Shown one piece after another: positions 7,839 to 16,594 of a stretch of DNA of 28,549 bases. The translations under genes were made by a program, and so were the position numbers. The notes beneath the pieces are model-generated. The model made no database searches. It saw only the letters and a list, made by a program, of their open reading frames with translations, and had not been told where the DNA came from. Position 1 is the stretch's first letter. The number at the start of each line of letters is the position of its first letter. Source of the stretch: an uncultured Eubacterium sp. (GTDB lineage: Bacteria; Bacillota; Clostridia; Lachnospirales; Lachnospiraceae); assembly GCA_900550135.1 (NCBI GenBank), contig URQO01000022.1:1-28549 (forward strand), given 5' to 3'.

Positions 7839-9346
7839 TTAATTCTCCTTCATTAAATCAACCGCATTTCCAGCATTTAACATTTTAAATTTTTTATTAT
7901 CTTTTCTATATCTTGAAGCAACCGTTTTTGTTGCTCTGTTTTGAAGTCTTTCCAATATTTCATTTGGAGTTAATCCTGATTTTATTGCTTTTCTAATCGT
8001 ATTTTTTAAATCATTATATATGCCTTCATCTTCATATTTTTCTTTCTCAGCACTATAACTTATATTAATTATATCAGCACCATTTTCAACTGCGTAATTT
8101 ATTGCTTTGCATAATTCTTTCCTTGTTATATGTCTGAATTTTACATTTTTATCACATTTTATGGCCATTATTTTAAATGCATTTTTGTATTTTGAATTAT
8201 TTCCTATGCTGACAACTCCTGCCCCCTGATACTCATTTCCTGCAACGCCTGCTAATATGCCGGTAACTCCTGTACCATGTTTTCCGGTATACTGTCCGTT
8301 ATTTGCTACTTTGTCAACACATGATTCTAACTTTTTATATTTTCCATTTACAGTTTGAGTAATATCAACTGATTTGTCCAACATCAGCACCGACTTTATT
8401 TCTTTATGGTTAATCTTAACTCCACAATCAATTACTGCAATTTTCACAGGTTTTAATTTCTTTATTGTTTTAAACTTATTCCAAGCTTTATCTATATTTA
8501 TATTTTTAAGATTCCACTGAATATCTTCATTGAATTTAGGGTCATTTGTAGTTGCATTGCCTATTGACCCATCTTCTTCAAATAATGTGTCACTTGTTGC
8601 TCTTAAAACCTCTTTATACTTTTCTATTTTTTCTTCTGCTCTTTTTACAGTATCTTCTAATTTTATTTGTGCTGATACTATTATATCAGTTTTTTCATTC
8701 TCAATTTTTTCCAATCTTTCTAATTCATCATCTTCTAAATTGGGATTAATATGTACATTCCCATCATCTATTATTTCATAATCTGTTGTTTCTTTCTTCA
8801 TTATCTCATCGATTTTTTGTTTTGATGTTCCATATGGAAATGATACAAGAACTTCTCCTGTTTCATAATCCAAATTATCTTGATTATTCCTTTCAGCTTC
8901 TGCCTCTTCATAATTATTTACTATATAATCTGCTGTATTATCTATATATTTAATAAAGTTTTTTAATTCTCCTCTTTTTTCCTTAGAAGTAGAATAATAC
9001 TTATCCAATACCTCTCTTACACTACTTCTGAATACGGATTTATTATCCTTTACTTTATTAATCTTCTTAGCTATCTCCTCTCCACTATTTAAACACTCAA
9101 AAAACTTTTCTCTTTTTTCATTATCAATATATTGTGATTCAAATATCTGACTGTTTTTTAGTTGGTTTGTTAAAATCTCCGTTTTTTCACTTCCTTCATT
9201 ATAATCCTCTGAAAGATAATCATTTTCTGAGCTTTTCATAAATTCTTTGCTGTTATTTGCTTTTATAATTTTTCCGTTAAAACAACTCATCACAATAACA
9301 ACAATTAATAAAAAGCTAGTTAGTTTTTTTACTTTTTTTGCTTCAT
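7839..9346 (-). pseudogene. Subtilisin-like (S8) lipoprotein gene, frameshifted and lacking the catalytic Ser block
   Basis: The largest open frame is a GTG-started 484 codons (7839-9293). It carries the S8 Asp motif KIAVIDCGV (Asp about 289) and the His motif GKHGTGVTGILAG (His about 339), then GADIINISYS. The oxyanion Asn and the GTS-A-P Ser segment are absent: AIKSG runs straight into LTPNEILERL, a phrase that normally follows the Ser helix. The good start is instead ATG 9344-9346, eight bases after AGGAGG. That frame reads MKQKK and stops. One extra A in its A7 tract (9333-9339) would give MKQKKVKKLTSFLL...VMSC, a lipoprotein signal peptide with lipobox, in frame with the rest. Residues 30-240 are an acidic, coiled-coil-prone region of unknown function. 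It is either a decayed gene or a phase-variable, non-catalytic lipoprotein. Confidence 0.8.
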
Positions 9347-9463
9347 ATCCTATTCCTCCTATAGTTTGTTTTCTGTTTTCTTGTAAAATTGATTGATGCG
9401 AGTTTTTTTGTTTTTATGATACCTCCTCTCTATCAAAATTATTTATTTGTTTATACAAATAAA
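9347..9463 (-). promoter_or_regulatory. Leader with orphan Shine-Dalgarno and hairpin upstream of the S8 gene
   Basis: CCTCCT at 9355-9360 is the working ribosome site for ATG 9344. About 65 bases further upstream an orphan GAGAGGAGG (9422-9430) has no start codon at a usable distance. Just upstream of that is a perfect palindrome, TTTATTTGT (9442-9450) with ACAAATAAA (9455-9463). The arrangement resembles the leader of the gene at 195-1169. Bases 9464-9686 are AT-rich, and I see no convincing promoter or gene in them. Confidence 0.45.
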
Positions 9464-9686
9464 ACGATGTAAATTATATTTTTATTACACATATTAATTA
9501 CTATTTTATTGATAATTTATTTTCCGGGATTTTAAATTGATTTTAAGTCTTTCCTAAGTAATCACACACAATTTCAAATATTCCCATATTTTTCCGCTTC
9601 TATATTTAATTACATTTAATCATATTTGCAATCATTATGCAACATTATATTTTTCAGTAATCATAACAATCCTAATCATTTACATA

Positions 9687-9737
9687 AAAATACCCCCAAA
9701 GTCCAGATAATCAACCTGTGTACTTTAGAGGTATTTT
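9687..9737 (-). terminator. Terminator of clpB
   Basis: AAAATACC (9687-9694) pairs with GGTATTTT (9730-9737), and AAAGT (9698-9702) pairs with ACTTT (9722-9726). A U-rich run follows on the minus strand. It lies 24 bases past the clpB stop. Confidence 0.8.
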
Positions 9738-9761
9738 CCAATTTTTAATATTCTAAAACCT

Positions 9762-12341
9762 TTACTGTTTTACTACCAGTTCACCTTCTTTTACATCAAA
9801 GGTAATTGTATCACCCATGTTTACCTTTCCTTCCAAAATAACCTTTGCAGCCAATGTTTCCACATGTTTTTGCAGATATCTCTTTAATGGTCTTGCACCA
9901 TATACAGGATCATATCCATTATCTGCCACGTATTTTTTAGCTTCATCAGTCAATTTGATTGTTAACTCTCTATCTGCCAGTCGCTTGTTTAAGTTTGCCA
10001 CTACAAGATCCACGATTCCACCAATATTGTCACGTGTAAGTGGTTTAAACATAACTATTTCATCCAAACGATTTAGGAATTCAGGCCTAAAATGATTTCT
10101 TAAATCATTCATTACCATTTCCTGATTTTCTTCTTTAATATTACCTTCATCATCTATGCCTTCAAGCAAAAATGATGAGCCAATATTTGAAGTCATAATC
10201 AAAATTGTATTCTTAAAATCTACAGTTCTTCCCTGAGAATCTGTAATTCTCCCATCATCCAGTACCTGAAGTAATACGTTGAACACATCAGGATGAGCCT
10301 TTTCAACTTCATCAAACAATACAACTGAGTATGGTTTTCTACGCACTGCCTCTGTAAGCTGGCCACCTTCATCATATCCAACATATCCCGGAGGCGCACC
10401 AATCAGACGTGACACACTGTATTTTTCCATATATTCACTCATGTCGATTCTAACAATATTTCCTTCATCATCAAACAGACTTTCAGCTAATGCCTTTGCA
10501 AGCTCTGTTTTACCTACACCTGTAGGGCCAAGGAACATAAATGAACCAATTGGCTTTGTTGGGTCCTTTATGCCTGCCTTTGAACGGATAATTGACTCCG
10601 TTATCTTTGTTACGGCTTCATCCTGACCTATAACTCTCTTGTGAAGCTGTTCATCCAAATGTAAAGTTTTATTTCTCTCTGTCTCTGTTAATTTTGCTAC
10701 AGGGATTCCTGTCCATCTGGAAATAATTCTTGCAATTTCATCGTCTGTAACACTTTCCCTAACAAGAGACAAATCCTTATCTTTTACCTTTGCCTCCTCA
10801 ACTTCCAACTGTTTTTGTAAATCAGGTAATGTACCATATTGTAACTGAGCCGCCTTATCCAAATCATACTGATTCTGGGCAATTTCTATTTCTTTCTTAA
10901 CTGACTCAACTTGCTCTCTTAATTCCTGTAATTTATTAACAGAATTCTTCTCATTTTCCCATTTTGCCTTTTTATTGTTGTACTCATCACGAAGTTCTGC
11001 CAATTCTTTCTGCAGTTCTGCCAATCTGTCTTTACTTAAATTATCAGTTTCTTTTTTAAGTGCAGCTTCTTCTATCTCAAGCTGCATTACCTTTCTACGA
11101 AGTTCATCAACTTCTGTAGGCATTGAATCCATCTCTGTTTTTATCAGGGCACATGCCTCATCTACCAAATCAATTGCCTTGTCAGGTAAAAATCTGTCGG
11201 TAATGTATCTGTCTGATAATGTTGCTGCGCTAACCAATGCTCCATCTGTAATTTTTACGCCATGGAACACTTCATATCTTTCTTTTAAACCTCTTAAAAT
11301 AGATACTGTATCTTCCACTGATGGTTCACTAACCATAACAGGCTGAAAACGTCTCTCAAGTGCCTTATCCTTTTCGATGTACTGTCTGTACTCATCCAAT
11401 GTTGTAGCACCGATACAATGAAGTTCACCTCTTGCCAACATAGGTTTTAACATATTGCCGGCATCCATTGCTCCATCTGTTTTTCCTGCACCTACAATTG
11501 TATGAAGTTCATCAATAAATAGGATAATCTCACCGTCACTATTCTTAACATCTTCAAGAACAGCTTTCAATCTTTCCTCAAACTCTCCACGGTACTTTGC
11601 ACCGGCTACCAAAGAGCCTAAATCAAGAGCAAATATTTTTTTGTCCTTTAATCCGTCAGGTACATCACCTTTTACAATACGCTGTGCCAGACCTTCTACT
11701 GCTGCTGTTTTACCAACACCCGGCTCACCGATTAATACAGGATTGTTCTTTGTCTTTCTTGAAAGAATCCTAATAACATTTCTGATTTCTGCATCTCTTC
11801 CGATAACAGGATCAAGTTTCTGGTCTCTTGCCTTTTCAACCAAATCCTGACCGTATTTTGACAACGCATCATATGTGCTTTCAGGATTGTCAGATGTAAC
11901 TCTTACATTACCACGTACCTGTTCTAACACTCCAAGAAATCTTTCTCTTGTAATACCATATTCTCTAAAAATCTCTTTTACCTGTTTGTTTGGCTTTTTA
12001 ATCAGCATTAAAAATAAATGCTCAACAGACACGTACTCATCGCCCATTCTCTTTGCTTCATCTTCTGCATTTATCAGTACATCATTTAATGCCTGACTCA
12101 TGTACATATTTCCACCTTGAACTTTTGGACGCTTTTCAATGGTTTCCTTTATTTTATTTTTAAAATGTTCTGTATCTATGTCCATTTTTTCAATCAGTTT
12201 TATAATCAGGCTATCCTCTAAATTTATCAAACTGAAAATTAAATGTTCCTGATCCATCTCCTGATTACCATACTCACTGGCTACCTTTTCAGTATTCTGT
12301 ATAGCTTCAATGGACTTTTGTGTAAACTTACTAATATTCAT
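9762..12341 (-). CDS. clpB: ClpB protein disaggregase
   Basis: An AAA+ unfoldase that extracts polypeptides from aggregates together with DnaK. From the preferred start it is 859 residues, the usual length. Order: Clp N-domain (about 1-145), first ATPase domain with GEPGVGKTA and FIDELHT, the long charged coiled-coil middle domain (about 410-530) that distinguishes ClpB from ClpC/ClpA, and second ATPase domain with GPTGVGKTE and LFDEVEKAH. An in-frame ATG 12 codons upstream exists, but AAAGGAGGTGG is placed for MNISKF at 12339-12341. I see no CIRCE palindrome and no good CtsR box upstream. A possible TTGTTA/TATAAA promoter is present but weak. Confidence 0.96.
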   Translation of the reverse strand: MNISKFTQKSIEAIQNTEKVASEYGNQEMDQEHLIFSLINLEDSLIIKLIEKMDIDTEHFKNKIKETIEKRPKVQGGNMYMSQALNDVLINAEDEAKRMGDEYVSVEHLFLMLIKKPNKQVKEIFREYGITRERFLGVLEQVRGNVRVTSDNPESTYDALSKYGQDLVEKARDQKLDPVIGRDAEIRNVIRILSRKTKNNPVLIGEPGVGKTAAVEGLAQRIVKGDVPDGLKDKKIFALDLGSLVAGAKYRGEFEERLKAVLEDVKNSDGEIILFIDELHTIVGAGKTDGAMDAGNMLKPMLARGELHCIGATTLDEYRQYIEKDKALERRFQPVMVSEPSVEDTVSILRGLKERYEVFHGVKITDGALVSAATLSDRYITDRFLPDKAIDLVDEACALIKTEMDSMPTEVDELRRKVMQLEIEEAALKKETDNLSKDRLAELQKELAELRDEYNNKKAKWENEKNSVNKLQELREQVESVKKEIEIAQNQYDLDKAAQLQYGTLPDLQKQLEVEEAKVKDKDLSLVRESVTDDEIARIISRWTGIPVAKLTETERNKTLHLDEQLHKRVIGQDEAVTKITESIIRSKAGIKDPTKPIGSFMFLGPTGVGKTELAKALAESLFDDEGNIVRIDMSEYMEKYSVSRLIGAPPGYVGYDEGGQLTEAVRRKPYSVVLFDEVEKAHPDVFNVLLQVLDDGRITDSQGRTVDFKNTILIMTSNIGSSFLLEGIDDEGNIKEENQEMVMNDLRNHFRPEFLNRLDEIVMFKPLTRDNIGGIVDLVVANLNKRLADRELTIKLTDEAKKYVADNGYDPVYGARPLKRYLQKHVETLAAKVILEGKVNMGDTITFDVKEGELVVKQ

Positions 12342-12532
12342 AAACTCCACCTCCTTTAACTGTTTATTAATATACACCCTATTTTTTATATTTTATGACT
12401 TTTTAATTTAACAATTTGTGACATTTTTATGACTTTATCTACTGTATGTTTACTTATAAGCAACAGCTAATATATATATATTATCAGGATTCTTATGTGG
12501 ACTTTGTTTAATCAATTTTTTCACTAAATAGA

Positions 12533-12593
12533 AAAACTCCAAAGAATATATTATGGTTCTGCATCCATCCCTTAATATCTTCTTTAGAGTTTT
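12533..12593 (-). terminator. Terminator of mntP
   Basis: AAAACTC (12533-12539) with GAGTTTT (12587-12593), and AAAGAA (12541-12546) with TTCTTT (12580-12585), separated by a single mismatch. On the minus strand it ends in TTTTTC. It starts five bases past the mntP stop. The remainder of 12378-12532 is AT-rich, with a short TA run near 12471-12481, and holds nothing I can name. Confidence 0.75.
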
Positions 12594-12598
12594 AATCC

Positions 12599-13165
12599 TT
12601 ATAAATAATGTTCCAACACTACCTTTATGCCAATGATAATAAGAATAACACCACCGACTATTTCTGCTTTTGTTTTGTATTTTGAGCCAAATACATTTCC
12701 TATGAAAACACCTACAACAAAAATAATAAAAGTTGTAATACCAATTAAGATAACTGCACTCCATATTGGAAGTTGTAACTTGTCACCCATTGTACCAAAA
12801 GTAATACCTACCACAAGGGCATCAATACTTGTGGCAATGGCAAGTCCAAACAGTTCTTTTATTCCAACTACCGGTCCACATTGTTCTTCTTCAGTTCCAA
12901 CAGATTCCCTAATCATGTTGGCACCGATTAAAAGTAATAATACAAATGCAACCCAATGGCTGTATGCATTGATGTACTTTACAAAATTGGAACTAAGCAG
13001 ATATCCAATAGTTGGCATAATTGCCTGAAACCCACCAAAAAAAGTGGCTATTAATAAGCACTGTTTAATGTCTATAACCTTCATCTTCAATCCTTTGCAA
13101 ATTGACACAGCAAAGGCATCCATTGAAAGACCTACGCCAATAAACAGTATGTCTGTTAATCCCAT
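12599..13165 (-). CDS. mntP: MntP-family manganese efflux pump
   Basis: A 188-residue membrane protein with about six transmembrane helices arranged as an internal repeat, typical of MntP (DUF204). The conserved start of helix 1, GVGLSMDAFAVSICKGL, with its membrane Asp, and the second-half equivalent, ATSIDALVVGITFG, are both present. The family exports Mn2+. AGGAGAAATTTT precedes the ATG. Only 28 bases separate it from hisC upstream, so it is probably read through from that gene. There is no room for the Mn2+ riboswitch that often precedes mntP. The symbol rests on family resemblance only. Confidence 0.88.
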   Translation of the reverse strand: MGLTDILFIGVGLSMDAFAVSICKGLKMKVIDIKQCLLIATFFGGFQAIMPTIGYLLSSNFVKYINAYSHWVAFVLLLLIGANMIRESVGTEEEQCGPVVGIKELFGLAIATSIDALVVGITFGTMGDKLQLPIWSAVILIGITTFIIFVVGVFIGNVFGSKYKTKAEIVGGVILIIIGIKVVLEHYL

Positions 13166-13193
13166 AAAATTTCTCCTACATACATTTTTTATC

Positions 13194-14249
13194 TTATCCT
13201 AATATTTCTTTAAGGGCAGCATACAACTGTTTCATTTCATCATCTGTTCCAATTGTAATTCTTAAATAATTATTAATACGTGGTTTGTTAAAATATCTTA
13301 CGTAAATTTTTCGTTTCTTTAATTCTTCAAAAATAAACCCGGCCTTTACTATACTATGTTTTGCAAATATAAAGTTTGTTTTTGAATCGGCAAAATCAAA
13401 TCCTAATTCTTTAAGTTTTATTTTTGCATTTTCTCTTGTAGTTATTATTTTTGAAACTATTTCCTTAAAATATTCATCATCTTTTATTGCTGCTACACCT
13501 GCTACAATGCTTGGCATATTCATAGTGTATGAATTGTAGGAAAATTTTACGGATTTAAGGGCACTAATCAGTTTTTCGCTACCAATTGCATATCCTATTC
13601 TCATACCTGCCATGGCTCTTGATTTTGAATAAGTTCTTACTACTAAAAGATTCTCATATTTGTCTATTAAATCAAGGGCTGTAACATTCCCAAAGTCAGC
13701 ATAAGCCTCATCTACAATTACAACCACATCCTGATTATTCTTTACAATATCTTCAATGTCATTAAGTGGCATCTCCACTGCTGTTGGTGCATTTGGATTT
13801 GGAAAAATCACTCCACCATTTTCACCGAAATAATCATCTTTTTTAATGTTAAATTCATTATCAAGAGACTTTGTTTCATATTTAATTTTAAACAAGTCAG
13901 CCCACACATCATAAAAAGAATATGTTATATCAGGAAAATATATTGGCTTTTTTGAATTAAAGAATGTTAAAAACGCCATTCCTATAACATCATCTGAACC
14001 AACTCCCACAAACACCTGATTATTATTAACATTGTAATACTGTGCAATAGCCTCTGTTAACATTGATGCATCAGGATCAGGATATAATCTGAACTTTTCA
14101 TCATTTATGTTTTTTAATACTTCCCACACCTTTGGTGATGGAGCATATGGACATTCATTTGTATTTAACTTAATTACATCTGTATCCTTTGGTTGCTCTC
14201 CCGGAGTATAAGGTGTTACACTTCTAATGTTCTGTTCCCAAATATTCAT
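13194..14249 (-). CDS. hisC: Histidinol-phosphate aminotransferase (HisC family)
   Basis: A fold-type I PLP aminotransferase of 351 residues that would convert imidazole acetol-phosphate to histidinol-phosphate. Seen are the N-terminal LNTNECPY (HisC-like LNxNENP), GVGSDDVI, the PLP-contact segment VDEAYADFG, the Schiff-base Lys in TYSKSRAMAGMRIGYA, and a C-terminal Arg region LRITIGT. AGGAGGAAGC is correctly placed for ATG 14247-14249; a longer in-frame start 12 codons upstream lacks one. No other his genes are in the window, so a related aminotransferase role (aromatic or other) cannot be excluded. The gene overlaps the end of the VanZ-family gene by 26 bases, implying coupled translation. 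Confidence 0.85.
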   Translation of the reverse strand: MNIWEQNIRSVTPYTPGEQPKDTDVIKLNTNECPYAPSPKVWEVLKNINDEKFRLYPDPDASMLTEAIAQYYNVNNNQVFVGVGSDDVIGMAFLTFFNSKKPIYFPDITYSFYDVWADLFKIKYETKSLDNEFNIKKDDYFGENGGVIFPNPNAPTAVEMPLNDIEDIVKNNQDVVVIVDEAYADFGNVTALDLIDKYENLLVVRTYSKSRAMAGMRIGYAIGSEKLISALKSVKFSYNSYTMNMPSIVAGVAAIKDDEYFKEIVSKIITTRENAKIKLKELGFDFADSKTNFIFAKHSIVKAGFIFEELKKRKIYVRYFNKPRINNYLRITIGTDDEMKQLYAALKEILG

Positions 14250-14769
14250 GCTTCCTCCTAAAATGTACCCATATTTTTCTTTCAAAAATGTATCTTATAA
14301 TCAATATAATTAAGACTCCTGCCAAGGCTCCACATGTATCTATTACCACATCCATAACCTTGGGACTTCTTCCATCCACAAATCCCTGGTGAAACTCATC
14401 AGTTGAGGCATAAATCATACATATAAGTACAGAAATCCCTGTAAATAGCCCATACTTTAATCCACGCACCCTGCCAAATGAAAGTAAAAAAACTGACCAG
14501 AGAATACCTAATATGCCATACTCTCCAAAATGTCCTGTTTTTCTAACTAAAAAACTGATTTTGTTAAAATGCATTTTTTGACTTGCTAATGTCAAACTGT
14601 CATAGTCAGGATAAATTACTTTTACAACCTTTATGGTAATCCGGTCGCTAAGTGATTGGGACTGCTGTCCGTCTTCTGCTGAGAATCCGAATATAACTGT
14701 CATCCACCATATTATAAGAGCAATAAGAATAATTCTTACTGCCCATATTGTAATTGTTCTTTTATTCAT
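14224..14769 (-). CDS. VanZ-family membrane protein
   Basis: A 181-residue protein with four or five hydrophobic helices. It has the VanZ-family signature: RKTGHFGEYGILG in the middle and YASTDEFHQGFVDGR followed by DVVIDTCGALAG. VanZ itself gives low-level teicoplanin resistance, but most family members have no proven function and probably act at the envelope. The start has only a distant AAAGGA. It lies 97 bases past the end of glmM and overlaps hisC at its 3' end. Confidence 0.85.
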   Translation of the reverse strand: MNKRTITIWAVRIILIALIIWWMTVIFGFSAEDGQQSQSLSDRITIKVVKVIYPDYDSLTLASQKMHFNKISFLVRKTGHFGEYGILGILWSVFLLSFGRVRGLKYGLFTGISVLICMIYASTDEFHQGFVDGRSPKVMDVVIDTCGALAGVLIILIIRYIFERKIWVHFRRKHEYLGTEH

Positions 14770-14866
14770 CTTAAATTAAGATTCCTTTTATTTTTTAGCA
14801 TATAATATTTAATCTTATATTAAGTAAGATATTCAATTTTATACTGTATAATTTTCAGTACAAAAT

Positions 14867-16210
14867 TTATACTGCATGACCTTTTTTCTTTATTACTTCT
14901 ATAACCTGGTCTACATATTTTTCAGCTAAAAGATCTGATTTCGCCTCAACCATAACTCTAATCACAGGCTCTGTTCCACTTTCTCTAAGAAGGATTCTGC
15001 CTTCATTACCCAAAATTTCCTCAACCTTTTTAACCTCTGCCTGAACATCTTCGTCTGCTCTTGCCTCCGGTTTGCTGATAACCTTAATATTCTTAAGGCA
15101 CTGTGGATATATTGTAACAGGACTTGTAAGTTCTGACATTTTCTTCTTTGATGAAATCATAACTTCCATTAACTTAATGGATGTAAGTATACCATCACCT
15201 GTTGTGGCATATTTGCTGAAAATAATATGTCCTGACTGCTCTCCACCTAATCTGTAGTCGTTTTTGTTCATACACTCATATACATATTTATCACCAACAT
15301 CTGTTTTCTCATAATTGATACCAACAGCATCAAATGCCTTATATAAACCGATATTTGACATAATTGTTGTAACAACAGTGTTGTTATCAAGCTCTCCATT
15401 TTGCTTTAGATAAACACCTGCAACATATAAAATAAGGTCGCCATCTACAATATTGCCCTGGTCATCAATGCATAAACATCTGTCTGCATCTCCGTCATAA
15501 GCAAACCCAACATCTAAATGATTGTCCTTTACATACTGCTGTAATATTTCAATATGAGTTGAACCACAGTTGTTGTTGATATTTGTACCGTTTGGCTGAT
15601 TATTTATAACATATGTTTCTGCACCTAATGCGTCAAATACTCCTTTTGCAATAGATGATGCACTACCATTTGAACAGTCAAGTCCTACTTTTAAGTTTCT
15701 GTATGAGTGTTTTGCCAATGTCATAAGATATCCCATATATCTGTTTCGACCTGCAAAATAGTCCACTGTTCTACCAATCTTTTCTCCTGTTACATAAGGA
15801 ACTGTATCAAAGTCTGCATCGATATACTTTTCTACTTCATCGATAACTTCCTGCTCCATTTTTTCACCTTTTCCATTGATTAGTTTAATACCATTGTCAT
15901 AGAAAGGATTGTGGCTTGCTGAAATCATAATACCACAGTCAAAGTCCTCTGTTTTAACTATGTATGAAACACTAGGTGTTGTTGTAACATGTAACAAATA
16001 CACATCAGCACCTGTTGACGTAAGTCCTGCTGCCAATGCATCTTCAAACATATAACTGCTTCTTCTTGTATCTTTTCCAATTGCTACTGAGCATTTGTGA
16101 AATCTTCCATAATACCATCCTAAAAATCTACCCACTTTAAAAGCGTGCATTGCTGTAAGGTCAACATTTGCCTCACCTCTAAAACCATCTGTTCCAAAAT
16201 ACTTTCCCAT
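14867..16210 (-). CDS. glmM: Phosphoglucosamine mutase
   Basis: Interconverts glucosamine-6-phosphate and glucosamine-1-phosphate for UDP-GlcNAc and peptidoglycan synthesis. It is 447 residues, the usual length. Seen are the N-terminal GKYFGTDGFRG, the active-site phosphoserine loop MISASHNPFYDNGIKL, the Mg-binding DGDADRC, the sugar-contact GGEQSGH, and the phosphate-binding loop RESGTEPVIRVM near the C-terminus. A longer frame begins five codons earlier, but GGAGGAATTAATA is spaced for ATG 16208-16210. Confidence 0.96.
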   Translation of the reverse strand: MGKYFGTDGFRGEANVDLTAMHAFKVGRFLGWYYGRFHKCSVAIGKDTRRSSYMFEDALAAGLTSTGADVYLLHVTTTPSVSYIVKTEDFDCGIMISASHNPFYDNGIKLINGKGEKMEQEVIDEVEKYIDADFDTVPYVTGEKIGRTVDYFAGRNRYMGYLMTLAKHSYRNLKVGLDCSNGSASSIAKGVFDALGAETYVINNQPNGTNINNNCGSTHIEILQQYVKDNHLDVGFAYDGDADRCLCIDDQGNIVDGDLILYVAGVYLKQNGELDNNTVVTTIMSNIGLYKAFDAVGINYEKTDVGDKYVYECMNKNDYRLGGEQSGHIIFSKYATTGDGILTSIKLMEVMISSKKKMSELTSPVTIYPQCLKNIKVISKPEARADEDVQAEVKKVEEILGNEGRILLRESGTEPVIRVMVEAKSDLLAEKYVDQVIEVIKKKGHAV

Positions 16211-16243
16211 TATTAATTCCTCCATCAGAATTTTATCCTTTCA

Positions 16244-16272
16244 ATTATATAATATTGAAATGTTTTTTACAA
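16244..16272 (-). promoter_or_regulatory. Promoter of glmM
   Basis: On the minus strand TTGTAA (16267-16272), a 17-base spacer and TATAAT (16244-16249). Transcription would start about 27 bases before the glmM ATG. The downstream genes VanZ-family, hisC and mntP may share this transcript. Confidence 0.75.
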
Positions 16273-16331
16273 TGATCCTTGTTATTATTTCCAATCTTTG
16301 GTACATAAGGTCGGTAAAAGTCGATGAAAAA

Positions 16332-16362
16332 TTCACACAAATATGTTTTTAAGTGCTATACT
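16332..16362 (+). promoter_or_regulatory. Extended -10 promoter for the 58-residue gene
   Basis: TGCTATACT (TATACT at 16357-16362) is an extended -10. The best -35 is TTCACA (16332-16337), at a long 19-base spacing. It points at the small gene 46 bases downstream and is divergent from the glmM promoter. Confidence 0.5.
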
Positions 16363-16407
16363 TTTTAGCAAGGGTAATACATATAACATTTGGGGGAAGG
16401 TAACAAT

Positions 16408-16584
16408 ATGAATATCTCAAACAATACGCCATTACAACAAACCACAGAGCTGTTGGGGGAAATCGAAGACTTAAAAAGACAGCTTTCTTACGAAAGACAA
16501 CAACACAAGCATTGGGAAGAACTTGCAATTCTCTTCCACGATGCATTGTGGAAAGAATTAAAAAAAGAAAAACGTGCCATCTAG
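16408..16584 (+). CDS. Small coiled-coil protein of unknown function
   Basis: A 58-residue soluble protein that I do not recognise. GGAAGG is seven bases before ATG 16408, the promoter upstream is plausible, and the gene ends in an intrinsic terminator, so it is probably real. The middle (LLGEIEDLKRQLSYERQQ) has a heptad pattern and should form a short coiled coil. The rest is charged, with HKHWEEL and a basic end, KKEKRAI. It has no signal peptide or membrane segment. It converges on the ABC transporter gene, and the two stops share the bases CTAG at 16581-16584. It may be a small regulatory or scaffold protein; there is no evidence that it is a peptide-cluster precursor. Confidence 0.65.
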   Translation: MNISNNTPLQQTTELLGEIEDLKRQLSYERQQHKHWEELAILFHDALWKELKKEKRAI

Positions 16585-16594
16585 GCACGTTTTT
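16568..16594. terminator. Bidirectional terminator with both stop codons in its loop
   Basis: A perfect 11-bp stem AAAAACGTGCC (16568-16578) with GGCACGTTTTT (16584-16594) encloses the 5-base loop ATCTA. A T-run follows on either strand. The plus-strand gene stops with TAG at 16582-16584 and the minus-strand ABC gene stops with TAG at 16583-16581, so the terminator also encodes the last residues of both proteins (KRA in each). Confidence 0.88.

Noticed and set aside
12342..12460. CIRCE or CtsR control site upstream of clpB
   Set aside because: There is no TTAGCACTC-N9-GAGTGCTAA palindrome. Two GTCA motifs 11 bases apart only loosely resemble a CtsR site and have the wrong spacing.
12450..12764. 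A 104-codon minus-strand frame overlapping the mntP terminator and 3' end
   Set aside because: It crosses a terminator, overlaps mntP in another frame and has no recognisable motif.
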